NCBI GenBank assembly: GCA_964506185.1
Contig: CAZDKL010000023.1
Coordinates: forward strand, 1 to 31,301
DNA length: 31,301 nt
From: UBA2144 sp964506185
GTDB lineage: Bacteria > Patescibacteriota > Gracilibacteria > Peribacterales > Peribacteraceae
Direction of reading: 5' to 3'
Shown: piece by piece, positions 1-9,555 of the stretch
How positions within the stretch are numbered: position 1 is the stretch's first letter
How the letters are laid out: the number at the start of each line of letters is the position of its first letter
Notes under the pieces: model-generated
The model's database searches: none
The model's input: only the letters and a program-made list of their open reading frames with translations
Told to the model about the DNA's origin: nothing
Translations under genes and position numbers: made by a program

Positions 1-55
1 CATGTCTAGAGATGCCTGAAACCCCATTTTCTGCGCTAGCTGGGTAGTCATTAAA
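1..55. repeat. 55-bp terminal inverted repeat, left copy
   Basis: These 55 bases are the exact reverse complement of the last 55 bases of the window (31247-31301); identity stops at base 56. Read outward from either end, the repeat opens with TTTAATG and stays open from that ATG to the edge (MTTQLAQKMGFQASLDM), so it could be the start of a repeated gene such as a transposase. Alternatively, 55 is a common largest k-mer for short-read assemblers, and both ends may simply stop 55 bases into the same repeat node. Confidence 0.9.
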
Positions 56-427
56 GACAATGAAGATGAGAAAGATAAAGGCAAGGTTAAATGCAAGGAA
101 AAGAAGCGTCTTTACGAAAGAGCCAAAGACGATAGGTACTACTATAAGAATAGATATGCCTCAACAAAAAAATCCGCCGTTTCGAATTATGAGCATGTAA
201 AAAAACACCGAAAAGCCGACTACTTAAAAATAAAAGATAAAGCAAAGAGCAAACACGAATACAACAAAAAAGGGTATAAAGCTAATTATCTCAAGGCAAA
301 AACTGGAGCAAAAAAGAAATATGATAATATAAAAAAAGATGCACGCGGCAATTACGAAGTGGCCAAAAGGCAATACGAGAAAGCAAAGGCTGAATATGAA
401 AAATATAAGCAGAGGGAAAATAAGTAA
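20..427 (+). CDS. Lys/Tyr-rich coiled-coil-like protein, 5' truncated
   Basis: This is an open frame of about 135 codons ending in TAA at 425-427. It has no ATG, and a TGA (17-19) closes it inside the terminal repeat, so the real N-terminus is missing. The product is extremely rich in Lys, with recurring Tyr, Ala and Glu (for example AKRQYEKAKAEYEKYKQREN at the C-terminus), in a spacing typical of a long charged helix or coiled coil. There is no signal peptide, catalytic motif or recognisable domain. The first codons, up to about base 55, belong to the repeat and may not be part of the native gene. I do not recognise the family; a structural or nucleic-acid-binding role is possible but is only a guess from charge. 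Confidence 0.5.
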   Translation, partial: NPIFCASWVVIKDNEDEKDKGKVKCKEKKRLYERAKDDRYYYKNRYASTKKSAVSNYEHVKKHRKADYLKIKDKAKSKHEYNKKGYKANYLKAKTGAKKKYDNIKKDARGNYEVAKRQYEKAKAEYEKYKQRENK

Positions 428-464
428 TTATGTAGTACCTAATCTGAGAATACCGCGAAAATAG

Positions 465-494
465 TGGTCATTAGCCACTATAATCCACTATTCT
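465..494 (+). promoter_or_regulatory. Candidate promoter of the first GT2 gene
   Basis: TATTCT at 489-494 ends 9 nt before the ATG at 504, with a weak TGGTCA -35 candidate at 465-470 (18 nt spacer). A second hexamer, TATAAT at 479-484, lies 19 nt upstream of the ATG. Either would give a very short or absent 5' leader. No GGAGG-like sequence precedes the start. Confidence 0.45.
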
Positions 495-503
495 ATTGAT
501 CTG

Positions 504-1367
504 ATGAACCTTTCAATCGTCATTCCGGCATATAACGAGGCGGGAGTTATCGCACAGGTTTTAAGGAACTTGATGTCGCACCTGAGCGAACATGCAATAC
601 AGGCAAAGATAATCGTTGTGGATGACGGATCTACTGACGGGACGCTTACGCAGGCACAGATGGTATTGGGAGTAAAAGTAATTCCTCATAAATATAATAA
701 GGGATACGGCGCCGCTTTAAAGACCGGTATAAGAGCGGCAGAAACTGACTGGGTTATTACTTATGATGCTGATGGGCAGCATACACCTGATCTGATCGAG
801 AAGCTTTTGCCGGAACTTAATGAATCTAACGACATGGTTGTTGGTAAACGCGAAGGATATAAAGGGCCTATGATAAGACAGCCCGGGAAGAAGGTTCTTA
901 ACTTCGTCGCAAACCATTTATCTGAGTATAAGATTCCTGATCTTAATTCTGGCCTTCGGGCTTTCAAACGAAGCACGTTCCTGAGGTACGCACATTTGTT
1001 CCCAAATGGTTTCTCGATTTCAACCACAAGCACGGTTTGTTTTCTACGGGAAAGACTGAATGTTTCTTACGTTCCAATCTCAATTCAACCTAGAACCGGA
1101 AAGAGTACGGTTAAAGCACGCGATGCAGTAAAGACACTGATGCTGATTGTTAGGCTTATGATGCTCTTCTCCCCTCTTAGAATTTTCCTTCCACTGACTT
1201 TTGTAAGCGGACTAACTGCTCTCTGCCTATTAAGCTATGAACTAATTGTTCGGAATAATGTTTCCGATAGCGCAGTCGCTTTAATTACCATGACCTGCTT
1301 CCTATTCTTCTTTGGACTTTTGGCTGATCAGGTTGCTGCAGTAAGAAGAGAGGTTCATTCATCCTAA
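504..1367 (+). CDS. Family 2 glycosyltransferase (polyprenyl-phosphate sugar synthase type)
   Basis: This 287-residue protein has the GT2 fold signature: an N-terminal SIVIPAYNE strand (4-12), VVDDGSTDGT (38-47) for nucleotide-sugar binding, and the metal-binding DxD as D88-A-D90 in TYDADGQHTPD. Two hydrophobic segments near 226-250 and 256-281 anchor the C-terminus in the membrane, an arrangement shared with dolichol/undecaprenyl-phosphate hexose synthases. It probably transfers a sugar from a nucleotide donor to a lipid carrier on the cytoplasmic face; donor and acceptor cannot be read from sequence. The next gene begins 3 nt after the stop and encodes a flippase-like membrane protein, so the pair looks like one glycan-lipid unit. 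The ATG at 504 is chosen because the fold begins at once and a -10 lies just upstream. Confidence 0.88.
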   Translation: MNLSIVIPAYNEAGVIAQVLRNLMSHLSEHAIQAKIIVVDDGSTDGTLTQAQMVLGVKVIPHKYNKGYGAALKTGIRAAETDWVITYDADGQHTPDLIEKLLPELNESNDMVVGKREGYKGPMIRQPGKKVLNFVANHLSEYKIPDLNSGLRAFKRSTFLRYAHLFPNGFSISTTSTVCFLRERLNVSYVPISIQPRTGKSTVKARDAVKTLMLIVRLMMLFSPLRIFLPLTFVSGLTALCLLSYELIVRNNVSDSAVALITMTCFLFFFGLLADQVAAVRREVHSS

Positions 1368-1370
1368 ATT

Positions 1371-2240
1371 ATGAAGAAACCGATTCAATATGCCATCAAA
1401 GGGATAGGAATCGTTCTGTTTATCTGGATCCTGACCAAGATTGATATTGGAGAACTTAAAAAAAGCTTGGCATCAGTCAGCGTCCCTCATTTATTTCTAA
1501 CATTGATTCTATATCCCGTAATATATGCAATTAGATCTTATCGCTGGCATATTCTTACAAACTCAGCAGGTGCTAAATCTGATCTAAGGCAATCGACTCA
1601 AATCTATATGAGCGGAATGTTCCTTGGGATAGCGACCCCCGGTAAACTTGGTGAAGCGATTAAGATTCCTGCACTTATGTCTAAGGGCTTGAATCTTAAA
1701 ATGGCAACTGGAATTACGGTACTAGATCGTCTTTTGGACATTGCAATAATTGGACTGCTGGGCATCTGGGCAATTGGAATCTTGATATCAATAGAACTCG
1801 CCGGTTTGGTTCTAATTTCAACGCTTATTTGCTGCTTGGTCTGTATCGCGCTTAGAAAACTGACTTTCAACTTATTGCCAAAGATAGACTTAAAAATTTG
1901 GATGACTGTAACTGTTCTGACTATGATAAATTGGGCTATATATTTCCTGCAACTTTGGATCCTCTTAGAAGGATTTGGAATACCGGTGGCTCTCCCTATT
2001 TTCATTGCCATCATGACTCTTGTAGGAATCATATGCATTCTACCCATCGCCCCGGCAGGCCTTGGAACTCGAGATGCTGCACTTCTGTACTTCTTTGGAT
2101 CCCTAGGCATCTCAACCGAACAAACAATTGCCTTCTCGTTTACTATTTTCATACTGGCAATTATCGCATCCAGCATTGGAGTTTATTTTTGGATTAAATA
2201 TCCGACCTCATCCCCCCATCCCCCTTCTCCTGCTACATAA
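1371..2240 (+). CDS. Flippase-like / lysylphosphatidylglycerol-synthase-TM family membrane protein
   Basis: This 289-residue polytopic membrane protein has several hydrophobic helices and the features of the UPF0104/LPG-synthase TM/AglD C-terminal family: YAIRSYRWHIL after the second helix, GMFLGIATPGKLGEAIK at about 82-98, and an LPIAPAGLGTRDAAL motif near 224-238. Members often travel with GT2 enzymes and are thought to handle lipid-linked sugars. The ATG lies 3 nt after the upstream stop with no Shine-Dalgarno, so translation is probably coupled. The last residues (PHPPSPAT) are encoded inside a palindromic intergenic repeat, so the native C-terminus may once have been different. The substrate is unknown. 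Confidence 0.82.
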   Translation: MKKPIQYAIKGIGIVLFIWILTKIDIGELKKSLASVSVPHLFLTLILYPVIYAIRSYRWHILTNSAGAKSDLRQSTQIYMSGMFLGIATPGKLGEAIKIPALMSKGLNLKMATGITVLDRLLDIAIIGLLGIWAIGILISIELAGLVLISTLICCLVCIALRKLTFNLLPKIDLKIWMTVTVLTMINWAIYFLQLWILLEGFGIPVALPIFIAIMTLVGIICILPIAPAGLGTRDAALLYFFGSLGISTEQTIAFSFTIFILAIIASSIGVYFWIKYPTSSPHPPSPAT

Positions 2241-2354
2241 TTACCGATAGTCGATTATTAACCTTTTGCAAGATACTAACAGCAGGAGAAGGGGGAGCTA
2301 TGTCAAAGAAGTAGCTCCCCTCTCCTGCCTGCAGGAGAGGGGCTGGGGGTGAGG
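2219..2354. repeat. Nested inverted repeats between the flippase gene and the methyltransferase fusion
   Basis: Three overlapping stems compete here. Bases 2219-2234 pair perfectly with 2281-2296 (16 bp, 46-nt loop). Bases 2292-2300 pair with 2312-2320 (9 bp). Bases 2317-2328 pair with 2331-2342 (12 bp around a 2-nt loop), followed by GGCTGGGGGTGAGG. The left arm of the first stem overlaps the end of the upstream gene. The arrangement resembles REP-type interspersed palindromes and may also stop transcription, though no T-run follows. Confidence 0.75.
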
Positions 2355-2425
2355 CTGGTCAAGGCAAAAGAAAGAACATAAATCCTTTGCATCAAGGCAA
2401 AGAAAGAAGACAATTGTTAAGTACA

Positions 2426-4432
2426 ATGCAGAGCAATCGATTCACCATTGAGCAAGTCCGCGAACATTGGGACAATGTCGCACTTGTTTACGACAGGATC
2501 AACGAGGGTTTCAGCTGGACACACACCGAGAGATTCCTGACGATGCAGAAGTTTTTTCCGAAAGGAGATGGATTGAATGTCCTTAATGTCTGGTCCAGAA
2601 CCGGAAGCGCTGTTAAATACATTCGTGAGCTTTGTCCCGATGCGGAGATTGAAAATCTGGAAGCTTCGCAAAATTTTATCGAGATCGCGCGCGGAAAATA
2701 CCCTGATGAAGAGTTCAACCAGACTGACTTGCATGATCTTCCATGTGAAACTGAGTCTAAAGATGTAATTGTATCGCTTGAAACACTTGAACATGTGCCT
2801 GATCCGCTCCACTTCCTTCTTGAATGCCACAGAGTTCTTAAAGTTGGAGGAACTTTGATCATGTCATGCCCTCCTGCATGGTCGGAGTTGCCACTTAAGC
2901 TATATGAAAAGTTTTTCGAGAACCACGGAGAAGGTCCGCATAGGTTTCCAAAGGTTTCCGAAGTATTAAGAGCTCTTAGAAACTGCGAATTTGAAGTTGC
3001 CTCTCATAGAGGAACAGTTTTTCTCCCCGTTGGACCCGCCAAATTAAAACAATTGACTGAAAAGATTCATCTAAGTCTACTCAGACATATTGGATTCAAC
3101 AGAATGGGCATACGCCACTTCTACATTGCCAAAAAGACCGCATCCCGCGATCCAGTTTGGGCAAAGATTCATGAGGAGATCATCAGGCCGGGGCTTTGTA
3201 TGCATAGCGGGACTAGCATTGGACTTTCAAAGGGCAGCCTGAAGTTATCTGATCCTGACGGAAAATGCCTGCCCGAGCCGACCGGCATTGGAGCAGTACC
3301 TGAGATTTGTTATAAGGCTAGCTCTGAGGTCAATCCATCGGAGTTTTATTCAAACTCTTTGCTAGGTGAGTACAAAAGGATCGCAATCGCCCATCATAAC
3401 GACGAAGGGGTGAGATCGAACGCCGCAAGCGGAGGTATTTTGACGGGAACTCTTATTCATCTGCTCGAGACAGGAAAGATAAACGGTGCAGTTGTATTAA
3501 AGATGGATGAAAAACGTCCGTGGAGGTCTGTACCGACTATTGCGAGAACTAAGGAGGAGATTTTGGCTTCAGCTCAGAGCAAATACACAGTCACTCCAAC
3601 TAATGTGATCCTTTCTGAATTGGAGAATGAATCCGGACCGCTTGCATACGTCGGTCTCCCCCACCAGATTCTCGCCATCAGAAGGCTTAAAGCACTCAAT
3701 CATCCTTCAGTCAGTTCAATTAAGTATATTCTGGGACCATTCTTTGGAAACGAACTTTATGGAAGCTCGGTGATAAGTTTTTTGAGGAAGTTCAAAGCTA
3801 AAAAAGAGGATGTTGTGAGCTTGAGCTTCCGCGCCGGTGAATGGCCGGGCCACATGGAAGCGTATTTGAAGGATGGCAGAGTAATAAGCATGCCAAAGTT
3901 CCATGCTAACTACTTGATTCCATTCCACATTACGAAAAGCTCTTTGATCTCGCATGATTTGACCAATGAGCTGACCGATATTTCCGGCGGAGACGCCTGG
4001 GCTCCTGTTTACGAAGAACGCGGAAAGGGTTTCTCGCTTCTTATAACTAGAACTGACCTTGGCGATCAGGTTATTAAGGAGATGGAAGCATCAGGCAAAC
4101 TTGAACTCAAAGACATTACTGAAGATGAGGCTGTAAAAATGCAATCGCACGGACTTGATTTTAAGAAACGAGGATCATTCCTTCGAATTGAAAGAATGAG
4201 AAGACATGGAAAGAGAGTTCCTGACTTAAAACTGACGCCTCCGTCCATCAGTCTTAAACGTAAAACATTCGAAGTGGTACTGGATTCAATCTTCTGGATT
4301 TGCAGGCAGCCTGTAATCAGACGAATTGCTGACCTGACTCCGAACTGGATAATTGGACCTCTATTCCAGCAAACAAGAATAATTTGGAAAGCTTCGACTA
4401 GGAAAACAAAGAGGTCAGGATTGAGACATTGA
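2426..4432 (+). CDS. SAM methyltransferase fused to an FrhB-like (F420 hydrogenase beta subunit) domain
   Basis: The protein has 668 residues from ATG 2426; an upstream in-frame TTG at 2387 is less likely because the fold starts right after 2426 (RFTIEQVREHWDNVA). Residues about 5-230 form a class I methyltransferase, with LETLEHVPDPLHFLLE and a hydrophobic GGTLIMS strand. Its motif I reads LNVWSRTG instead of the usual LDVGCGTG. From about residue 310 the sequence matches the FrhB/FdhB N and C domains: SNAASGGILTGTLIHLLE, an LPHQILAIRRL segment, then DLTNELTDISGGDAW. The CxxC that usually precedes DLTNEL and helps ligate an Fe-S cluster is S506-L-I-S509 here, so that cluster is probably not bound. 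The neighbours are GT2 enzymes, and FrhB-like domains also occur in polysaccharide gene clusters, so surface-glycan modification is the likely setting. The reaction is unknown. Confidence 0.8.
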   Translation: MQSNRFTIEQVREHWDNVALVYDRINEGFSWTHTERFLTMQKFFPKGDGLNVLNVWSRTGSAVKYIRELCPDAEIENLEASQNFIEIARGKYPDEEFNQTDLHDLPCETESKDVIVSLETLEHVPDPLHFLLECHRVLKVGGTLIMSCPPAWSELPLKLYEKFFENHGEGPHRFPKVSEVLRALRNCEFEVASHRGTVFLPVGPAKLKQLTEKIHLSLLRHIGFNRMGIRHFYIAKKTASRDPVWAKIHEEIIRPGLCMHSGTSIGLSKGSLKLSDPDGKCLPEPTGIGAVPEICYKASSEVNPSEFYSNSLLGEYKRIAIAHHNDEGVRSNAASGGILTGTLIHLLETGKINGAVVLKMDEKRPWRSVPTIARTKEEILASAQSKYTVTPTNVILSELENESGPLAYVGLPHQILAIRRLKALNHPSVSSIKYILGPFFGNELYGSSVISFLRKFKAKKEDVVSLSFRAGEWPGHMEAYLKDGRVISMPKFHANYLIPFHITKSSLISHDLTNELTDISGGDAWAPVYEERGKGFSLLITRTDLGDQVIKEMEASGKLELKDITEDEAVKMQSHGLDFKKRGSFLRIERMRRHGKRVPDLKLTPPSISLKRKTFEVVLDSIFWICRQPVIRRIADLTPNWIIGPLFQQTRIIWKASTRKTKRSGLRH

Positions 4433-4440
4433 TCACACTA

Positions 4441-4560
4441 ATCAAATCCTAAACTCGAAACCCGAAACAAGCACGAAATTCAGAAATGCCAATAGGTTTC
4501 GAATTTCATATTTCGTGCTTCGAATTTGTTTCGCATTTCGGATTTCGAATTTAATCAAAT
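4441..4560. repeat. AT-rich inverted repeat of GAAA/TTTC words
   Basis: The spacer between the fusion gene and the second GT2 is made of CGAAA-type words in its left half and TTTCG-type words in its right half. Bases 4469-4479 and 4510-4520 are perfect inverted copies (11 bp), and flanking words pair imperfectly. It can fold into one long imperfect hairpin and may act as a bidirectional terminator or be a small interspersed element. Confidence 0.65.
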
Positions 4561-4576
4561 TTATGACATTATTTAA

Positions 4577-4585
4577 TGGTATCCT
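4577..4585 (+). promoter_or_regulatory. Extended -10 of the second GT2 gene
   Basis: TGG-TATCCT ends 6 nt before the ATG at 4592. A TGn extension is present and no good -35 is seen. At this spacing transcription would begin at or next to the start codon, giving a leaderless mRNA. Confidence 0.55.
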
Positions 4586-4591
4586 ATTCAC

Positions 4592-5299
4592 ATGCTCTCC
4601 CTGATCATCCCCTGCTACAACGAGGAAGGAGCGATTGAAGACATCGTTAAGAGATGTGATGCGGTTCTTCAGAATGAAGATGAAATCATTGTTGTTAATG
4701 ATGGAAGCACAGATGGTACTTCGGAGATTTTGAATAAATTAAATATCGAAAGACTAAGAATTATTAATCATGAAAAAAATATTGGAAATGGGGCATCAAT
4801 TATGACTGGTGTATCAAATGCTCGCGGAGAATGGATAGCAACAATCGATGGTGATAGAACTTACTTCCCGGAAGAAATTCCTAAGCTTTATCAACTTGCA
4901 CTCGCAGACAACTCCGACATTGTTACAGGTCATAGAGAAAGTCTAATGAAAGGACCCTGGCTTCACTCGAGAGCTCGCAACTTTTTAAGGAGACTAACTG
5001 AGCTTGCTTCAGGTCAAAAAGTTGCCGATGTGAATTCCGGACTAAAGATTGTTCGAAAAGAAGTCATTGAAAGGTACCGAAAATACATTCCAAAAAGATT
5101 TTCTCCGCATATTGTGCTCACTATATGTGCAGGCAGAGATGGATGTAACATCCAATACGTTCCTATCCAATATGGGCCTAGAATTGGCTCTAGCAAGCTA
5201 TCTAGCGGTATTCGCGGTCCTGCAAATTTCATTAAATTCATCCTTCTGATTTTCTGGACATGGATAAGAAAACCCAAAAAACTAATTAAACGGCCATAA
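4592..5299 (+). CDS. Family 2 glycosyltransferase (dolichol-phosphate mannosyltransferase-like)
   Basis: This 235-residue GT2 enzyme has LSLIIPCYNEE (2-12), VVNDGSTDGT (34-43) and the metal/donor motif D86-G-D88 (TIDGDRT). VADVNSGLKIVRKEV near residue 148 matches the NSGLR-type acceptor-loop motif also seen in the GT2 at 504. A single weakly hydrophobic stretch (FIKFILLIFWTWI, about 215-227) followed by a Lys-rich tail suggests peripheral or single-pass membrane attachment. It lacks the two C-terminal helices of the other GT2. It is separated from the fusion gene by an inverted repeat and has its own promoter, so it is a separate transcription unit. Sugar and acceptor are unknown. Confidence 0.86.
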   Translation: MLSLIIPCYNEEGAIEDIVKRCDAVLQNEDEIIVVNDGSTDGTSEILNKLNIERLRIINHEKNIGNGASIMTGVSNARGEWIATIDGDRTYFPEEIPKLYQLALADNSDIVTGHRESLMKGPWLHSRARNFLRRLTELASGQKVADVNSGLKIVRKEVIERYRKYIPKRFSPHIVLTICAGRDGCNIQYVPIQYGPRIGSSKLSSGIRGPANFIKFILLIFWTWIRKPKKLIKRP

Positions 5300-5671
5300 A
5301 CTGCTTGACCTCCTATATTCATACATTAAAATTGCTTAGCTCTCTCCCGAATCCCATTGTGGGAAGGGAGACGAGATTCCTTTATCCCCTTGCATTCTTA
5401 AGTCGGCTTCTGCCTTCTTGCATGGGGGTAGGAGTGATTTTGAAAGCTCATTCACATCATCGCAGAGTAGAGAAGCTTATAAAATCCTTCGGATTTTTAC
5501 CTTCAACAATCAACACGCGCCTTTGGCGCTTTCAACAATCAACTTGTTGATAGTTGAATGTTGATTGTTGATTGTCATCCGTAAGGATTAATAACCTCGA
5601 TACTATTTCTTTTGAAATATACTACACAATTTATAACTAACGTTTAACGACCTAAGTCTAGGTTTAAAACT
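5300..5671 (+). repeat. Spacer with tandem small hairpins upstream of 16S rRNA
   Basis: No convincing gene is present. The spacer contains AAAATCC-TTC-GGATTTT (5481-5497, followed by T, terminator-like), GCGCC-TTT-GGCGC (5517-5529) and ATCC-GTAA-GGAT (5577-5588). These sit among two direct copies of TTCAACAATCAAC (5502-5514, 5531-5543) and inverted copies of GTTGATTG (about 5560-5574). The last 80 bases are AT-rich and should contain the rRNA promoter and leader; TATACT at about 5620 is a possible -10, but I cannot place a -35. ACCTA-AGTC-TAGGT just before the rRNA may be a processing stem. Confidence 0.6.
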
Positions 5672-7137
<1,466 letters not shown>

Positions 7138-7139
7138 CC

Positions 7140-7275
7140 AGGGAACACTCGCTTCGCTCGAACTATCGACACGTTCCGCTTCGCGGAACTGTCAACAATC
7201 AACTATCGACTATTGTCGATTGTTGAAAGGCCCGAAGGGCCGTGTTGATTGTCGATTGTTATAGCGTAAGCGTTA
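7140..7275 (+). repeat. Hairpin cluster downstream of 16S rRNA
   Basis: GTTCCGC-TTC-GCGGAAC (7173-7189) and GGCCC-GAA-GGGCC (7229-7241) are perfect small-loop hairpins. They lie between AT-rich inverted words, CAACAATC (7193-7200) with GATTGTTG (7218-7225), and a near-palindrome around GCGTAAGC (about 7259-7278). The AACAATCAAC words are the same as those upstream of the rRNA. The cluster may terminate or process the 16S transcript. Confidence 0.65.
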
Positions 7276-7468
7276 TAAATATGCTCTGATTGATAGTTTA
7301 TATATTCATCATATTACTTGATTGCTTAGGAGCTATCATCCTAAGAGCTTCTCTTCTCTGCGATGGTGTGATTTAACAATTAACATTTAACACGCTCCCC
7401 CGCTTACGCGGGGTCGCTTTTAACAATTAACTCATACTTAATAAGTTAATTGTTAACTGTTAATTGTT
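7276..7468. repeat. Spacer with inverted repeats between 16S and the deacetylase
   Basis: CTTAGGA (7325-7331) and TCCTAAG (7339-7345) form a 7-bp stem, and CCCCGC-TTAC-GCGGGG (7398-7413) forms a strong hairpin. The latter is bracketed by TTTAACAATTAAC-type words and their inverted copies GTTAATTGTTAAC (7445-7457), which run into the 3' end of the minus-strand deacetylase gene. I see no gene or tRNA here; the hairpin probably separates the convergent transcripts. Confidence 0.6.
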
Positions 7469-8183
7469 TGTTAGTCACATTGTTGACCTTCTCATTCTTA
7501 ACAAACTCCAAGAAGGACTCTAGTTGATTCCACATCTTATATTTTTCAACTTCGTGGCTATGACCCCATAAGTGAAAATAAGGCTGGTCGGCTTTTTTGG
7601 CATATGTGAATACGGCTTTGGCCAAACTCAACCAACTTGTGCACGACTTGATAGATATTCCGAGCTTTCTAATGTCGCTGAGGAGAACGCGCGCTGGACC
7701 AAAGTGATCCAAAGGATGCCACCACTTAGACCATTTCTTGCGCCACGGAAAATGAGTGATCTGCAAAGTAGTCGGCGTTGCAAAAGGATCGCTTGAGCTG
7801 AACTTCATATTCTCAACTGTCCTTGCTTCCTCAAACCCCGCTCCCCTGACCAACTCTTTAACTTCATCATTGTACAAACCAAACGGATAACAAAACTTCT
7901 TGCATTCTTTTTCACTAACTTGTTCAACCCACTTCTTGCTCGCTTCAATCTCCCACTTGGCATCTTCTGCTGAAATATTTGTAAGTTTCGGATGCGTCAT
8001 TGTATGCGCACCGACTTCGTGGCGAGAAGCCAGATCTTTAATGTGCTCGGGCTTAAGCATATCTCTGTTGTGCTGTTCTTCAGGACAAATATAAAACGTT
8101 CCCGTGCAATTGTATTTATCCAACAGATTCGCAATCGCAAGATCCAATGTATAGCCGTCGTCCCAGGAGGTGATAAACTGCAT
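7446..8183 (-). CDS. Polysaccharide deacetylase (NodB homology, carbohydrate esterase 4 family)
   Basis: The 245-residue product carries the NodB metal and catalytic motifs: S6-W-D-D-G10 (the TFDDG equivalent, Asp pair for base and metal), H60-TMT-H64 (the HxxxH metal ligands), and FCYPFGLYND near 96-105 (the RxPY/F-like motif). HLWGHSHE in the C-terminal half supplies the late conserved His. It should remove N- or O-acetyl groups from a glycan. There is no signal peptide, so the substrate may be cytoplasmic or lipid-linked. TTTAAT lies 9 nt upstream of the ATG, and no Shine-Dalgarno is seen. The last residues (VTNKQLTVNN) are encoded by the intergenic AT-rich repeat and may be a repeat-derived tail. 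Confidence 0.87.
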   Translation of the reverse strand: MQFITSWDDGYTLDLAIANLLDKYNCTGTFYICPEEQHNRDMLKPEHIKDLASRHEVGAHTMTHPKLTNISAEDAKWEIEASKKWVEQVSEKECKKFCYPFGLYNDEVKELVRGAGFEEARTVENMKFSSSDPFATPTTLQITHFPWRKKWSKWWHPLDHFGPARVLLSDIRKLGISIKSCTSWLSLAKAVFTYAKKADQPYFHLWGHSHEVEKYKMWNQLESFLEFVKNEKVNNVTNKQLTVNN

Positions 8184-8234
8184 CCACGCCAGATTAAAGA
8201 ATCTTGGTATTAAAAACCAGAAAACTAATCATTA

Positions 8235-8933
8235 TTATCTATCCAACGGCACCCTCGAATCCGTTGCACACAGATTGTGGCCGCTAAGTGTCCACACTTT
8301 ATCTTCACTCGTTTTTCGTGAGCTTTCGTACGCTTTGGAAGAAGTATCAACAGTGGCTTCAATTTGCATCTCTCTTGGCCTTATATCCATTTGTATCCCT
8401 CTACCATCTCGTATCTCCAAATGGGCAACCTGACCGCGCACCTCAGCATTTACTACAAATTCAATGGAGCCCAAAGTATTCATTAGTTCTTTGTCTCCCA
8501 TTGGACGTCCGGCACCAGGCTCCATCGAACGCAAATTGGGATCCACTTCTGTGTCATCAACAATAACCATAACATTGTCGCCTTCTGCTACAGGCAATTT
8601 GTTTTGTTCAAGTATTAACCGCATAAGTGCTCGATCCGGATAATCCCTATCCATCACAAGTACAACTGTTTCATCGTCATCAGCTTCTGCAGCTTCTACT
8701 CTGCTTCTAACATCAAATCTGCCCCACGCCGCAACTGATTTTACATCTGCACTTCCGCATTCCTCGTCTTCGGGAGTAAAGTCATCGGGAAGCGGTTCTT
8801 CATCGGGTCCCGGCTCTTCAACCGAGGCAGGCTTATACAACGTTATTCTCCCAGATTCAATTTCATCTTCATTCATGGCACTGATTCTATTCCTAACACA
8901 TGCATGTTCAATAGACCCATTATTTCCGTTCAT
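8235..8933 (-). CDS. Acidic protein of unknown function downstream of short sufD
   Basis: This 232-residue product is strongly acidic in its first half (PGPDEEPLPDDFTPEDEE), with a mixed C-terminal half (VLVMDRDYPDRALMRLILEQ and VEVDPN-type segments). I see no signal peptide, membrane segment or known motif. The ATG at 8931-8933 overlaps the end of the upstream sufD-like gene by 14 nt, which suggests translational coupling. A second in-frame ATG at 8876 has TAGAAT 7 nt before it, matching the leaderless pattern seen elsewhere here, and the first 19 residues differ in composition from the rest, so 8876 is a real alternative start. I do not recognise the family; its position suggests a link to the Suf genes, but nothing in the protein shows one. 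Confidence 0.6.
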   Translation of the reverse strand: MNGNNGSIEHACVRNRISAMNEDEIESGRITLYKPASVEEPGPDEEPLPDDFTPEDEECGSADVKSVAAWGRFDVRSRVEAAEADDDETVVLVMDRDYPDRALMRLILEQNKLPVAEGDNVMVIVDDTEVDPNLRSMEPGAGRPMGDKELMNTLGSIEFVVNAEVRGQVAHLEIRDGRGIQMDIRPREMQIEATVDTSSKAYESSRKTSEDKVWTLSGHNLCATDSRVPLDR

Positions 8934-9522
8934 TGATCACTAAAAAACCACTTACAACCATTTCTCTCGCCTCTTCTTCACTCACCCCACGTGATGCAAA
9001 GTAGAAAAGATCTTCCGGATCAATCCTTTTAACAGTTGCCGAGTGGCTGACAACAACATCATCATTTTTAATCTCCAAGCCGGGAACCAAATCTACATTT
9101 GCTTCTTTGTCCAACATCAAAAACTCTTCATTCAAGAATCCTTTAAATCCTTTACATCCTTTTTCTACTTCCAAAGCTCCTCTGCAATTAATTCGAGAAC
9201 TGCCCTCGGCCACGCCCTTCAAAATAATATCTCCTTTACAATTCTCCCGATCAAACTCACACGCCACATCAATGTTCTGATCGCAATCAACAGCATGAAA
9301 AACTCCATTTAACTTAAGCTCTCCCCCCTCTTCGCATTTACTTCTAAGCTTAAGCGTACCGCCTTTTGCAAAAATCCTGATTTCGATCTTCTCTCCTTTT
9401 TTAACTAGAACATCAATTCTCGCATCATCAGAATCCAGATTAATGGTTTCTGAGAATGTGACCACCTTGTGGATTTTTTTGCCTGCGCCTTTGCTGATCG
9501 TATTGGTTGCCATATGAGCCAT
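8920..9522 (-). CDS. Short SufD/SufB-family Fe-S scaffold protein
   Basis: This 200-residue product ends with the SufB/SufD core signature: GLEIKNDDVVVSHSATVKRI followed by DPEDLFYFASRGVSEEEARE, which parallels the C-terminal region of the SufB encoded at 10467-11807. SufD normally pairs with SufB and SufC to assemble Fe-S clusters. At about half the usual 400 or more residues, it keeps only part of the beta-helix and the end of the C-terminal helical region. The N-terminus (ISKGAGKKIHKVVTFSETI) resembles the entry into the beta-helix, so this looks like a compact protein and not an obvious fragment. TATATT (minus strand, 9535-9540) ends 12 nt before the ATG. SufC is not encoded in this window. 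It could also be called a SufB/D-like protein. Confidence 0.75.
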   Translation of the reverse strand: MAHMATNTISKGAGKKIHKVVTFSETINLDSDDARIDVLVKKGEKIEIRIFAKGGTLKLRSKCEEGGELKLNGVFHAVDCDQNIDVACEFDRENCKGDIILKGVAEGSSRINCRGALEVEKGCKGFKGFLNEEFLMLDKEANVDLVPGLEIKNDDVVVSHSATVKRIDPEDLFYFASRGVSEEEAREMVVSGFLVINERK

Positions 9523-9534
9523 GCTTTAAGTGGC

Positions 9535-9549
9535 AATATATGGTACAAT
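9535..9549. promoter_or_regulatory. Divergent promoter pair between short sufD and the 9556 gene
   Basis: On the plus strand, TGG-TACAAT (9541-9549) ends 6 nt before the ATG at 9556. On the minus strand, TATATT (9540-9535) ends 12 nt before the sufD-like ATG at 9522. The two -10 elements are 3 nt apart within a 33-bp spacer, so the polymerases probably compete. Both transcripts would have almost no leader. Confidence 0.5.
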
Positions 9550-9555
9550 AATCTG

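Noticed and set aside
1604..2176. Minus-strand open frame of 190 codons
   Set aside because: It is entirely antisense to the flippase-like membrane gene, with an odd composition and no motif. It is a shadow.
5305..5550. Open frame of 81 codons after the second GT2
   Set aside because: Its second half is made of the repeat hairpins and AACAATC words, with no start signal and no recognisable protein.
7325..7345. Stem-loop after 16S as a possible tRNA anticodon arm
   Set aside because: No acceptor stem, T-loop GTTCRA or D-arm can be built around it.
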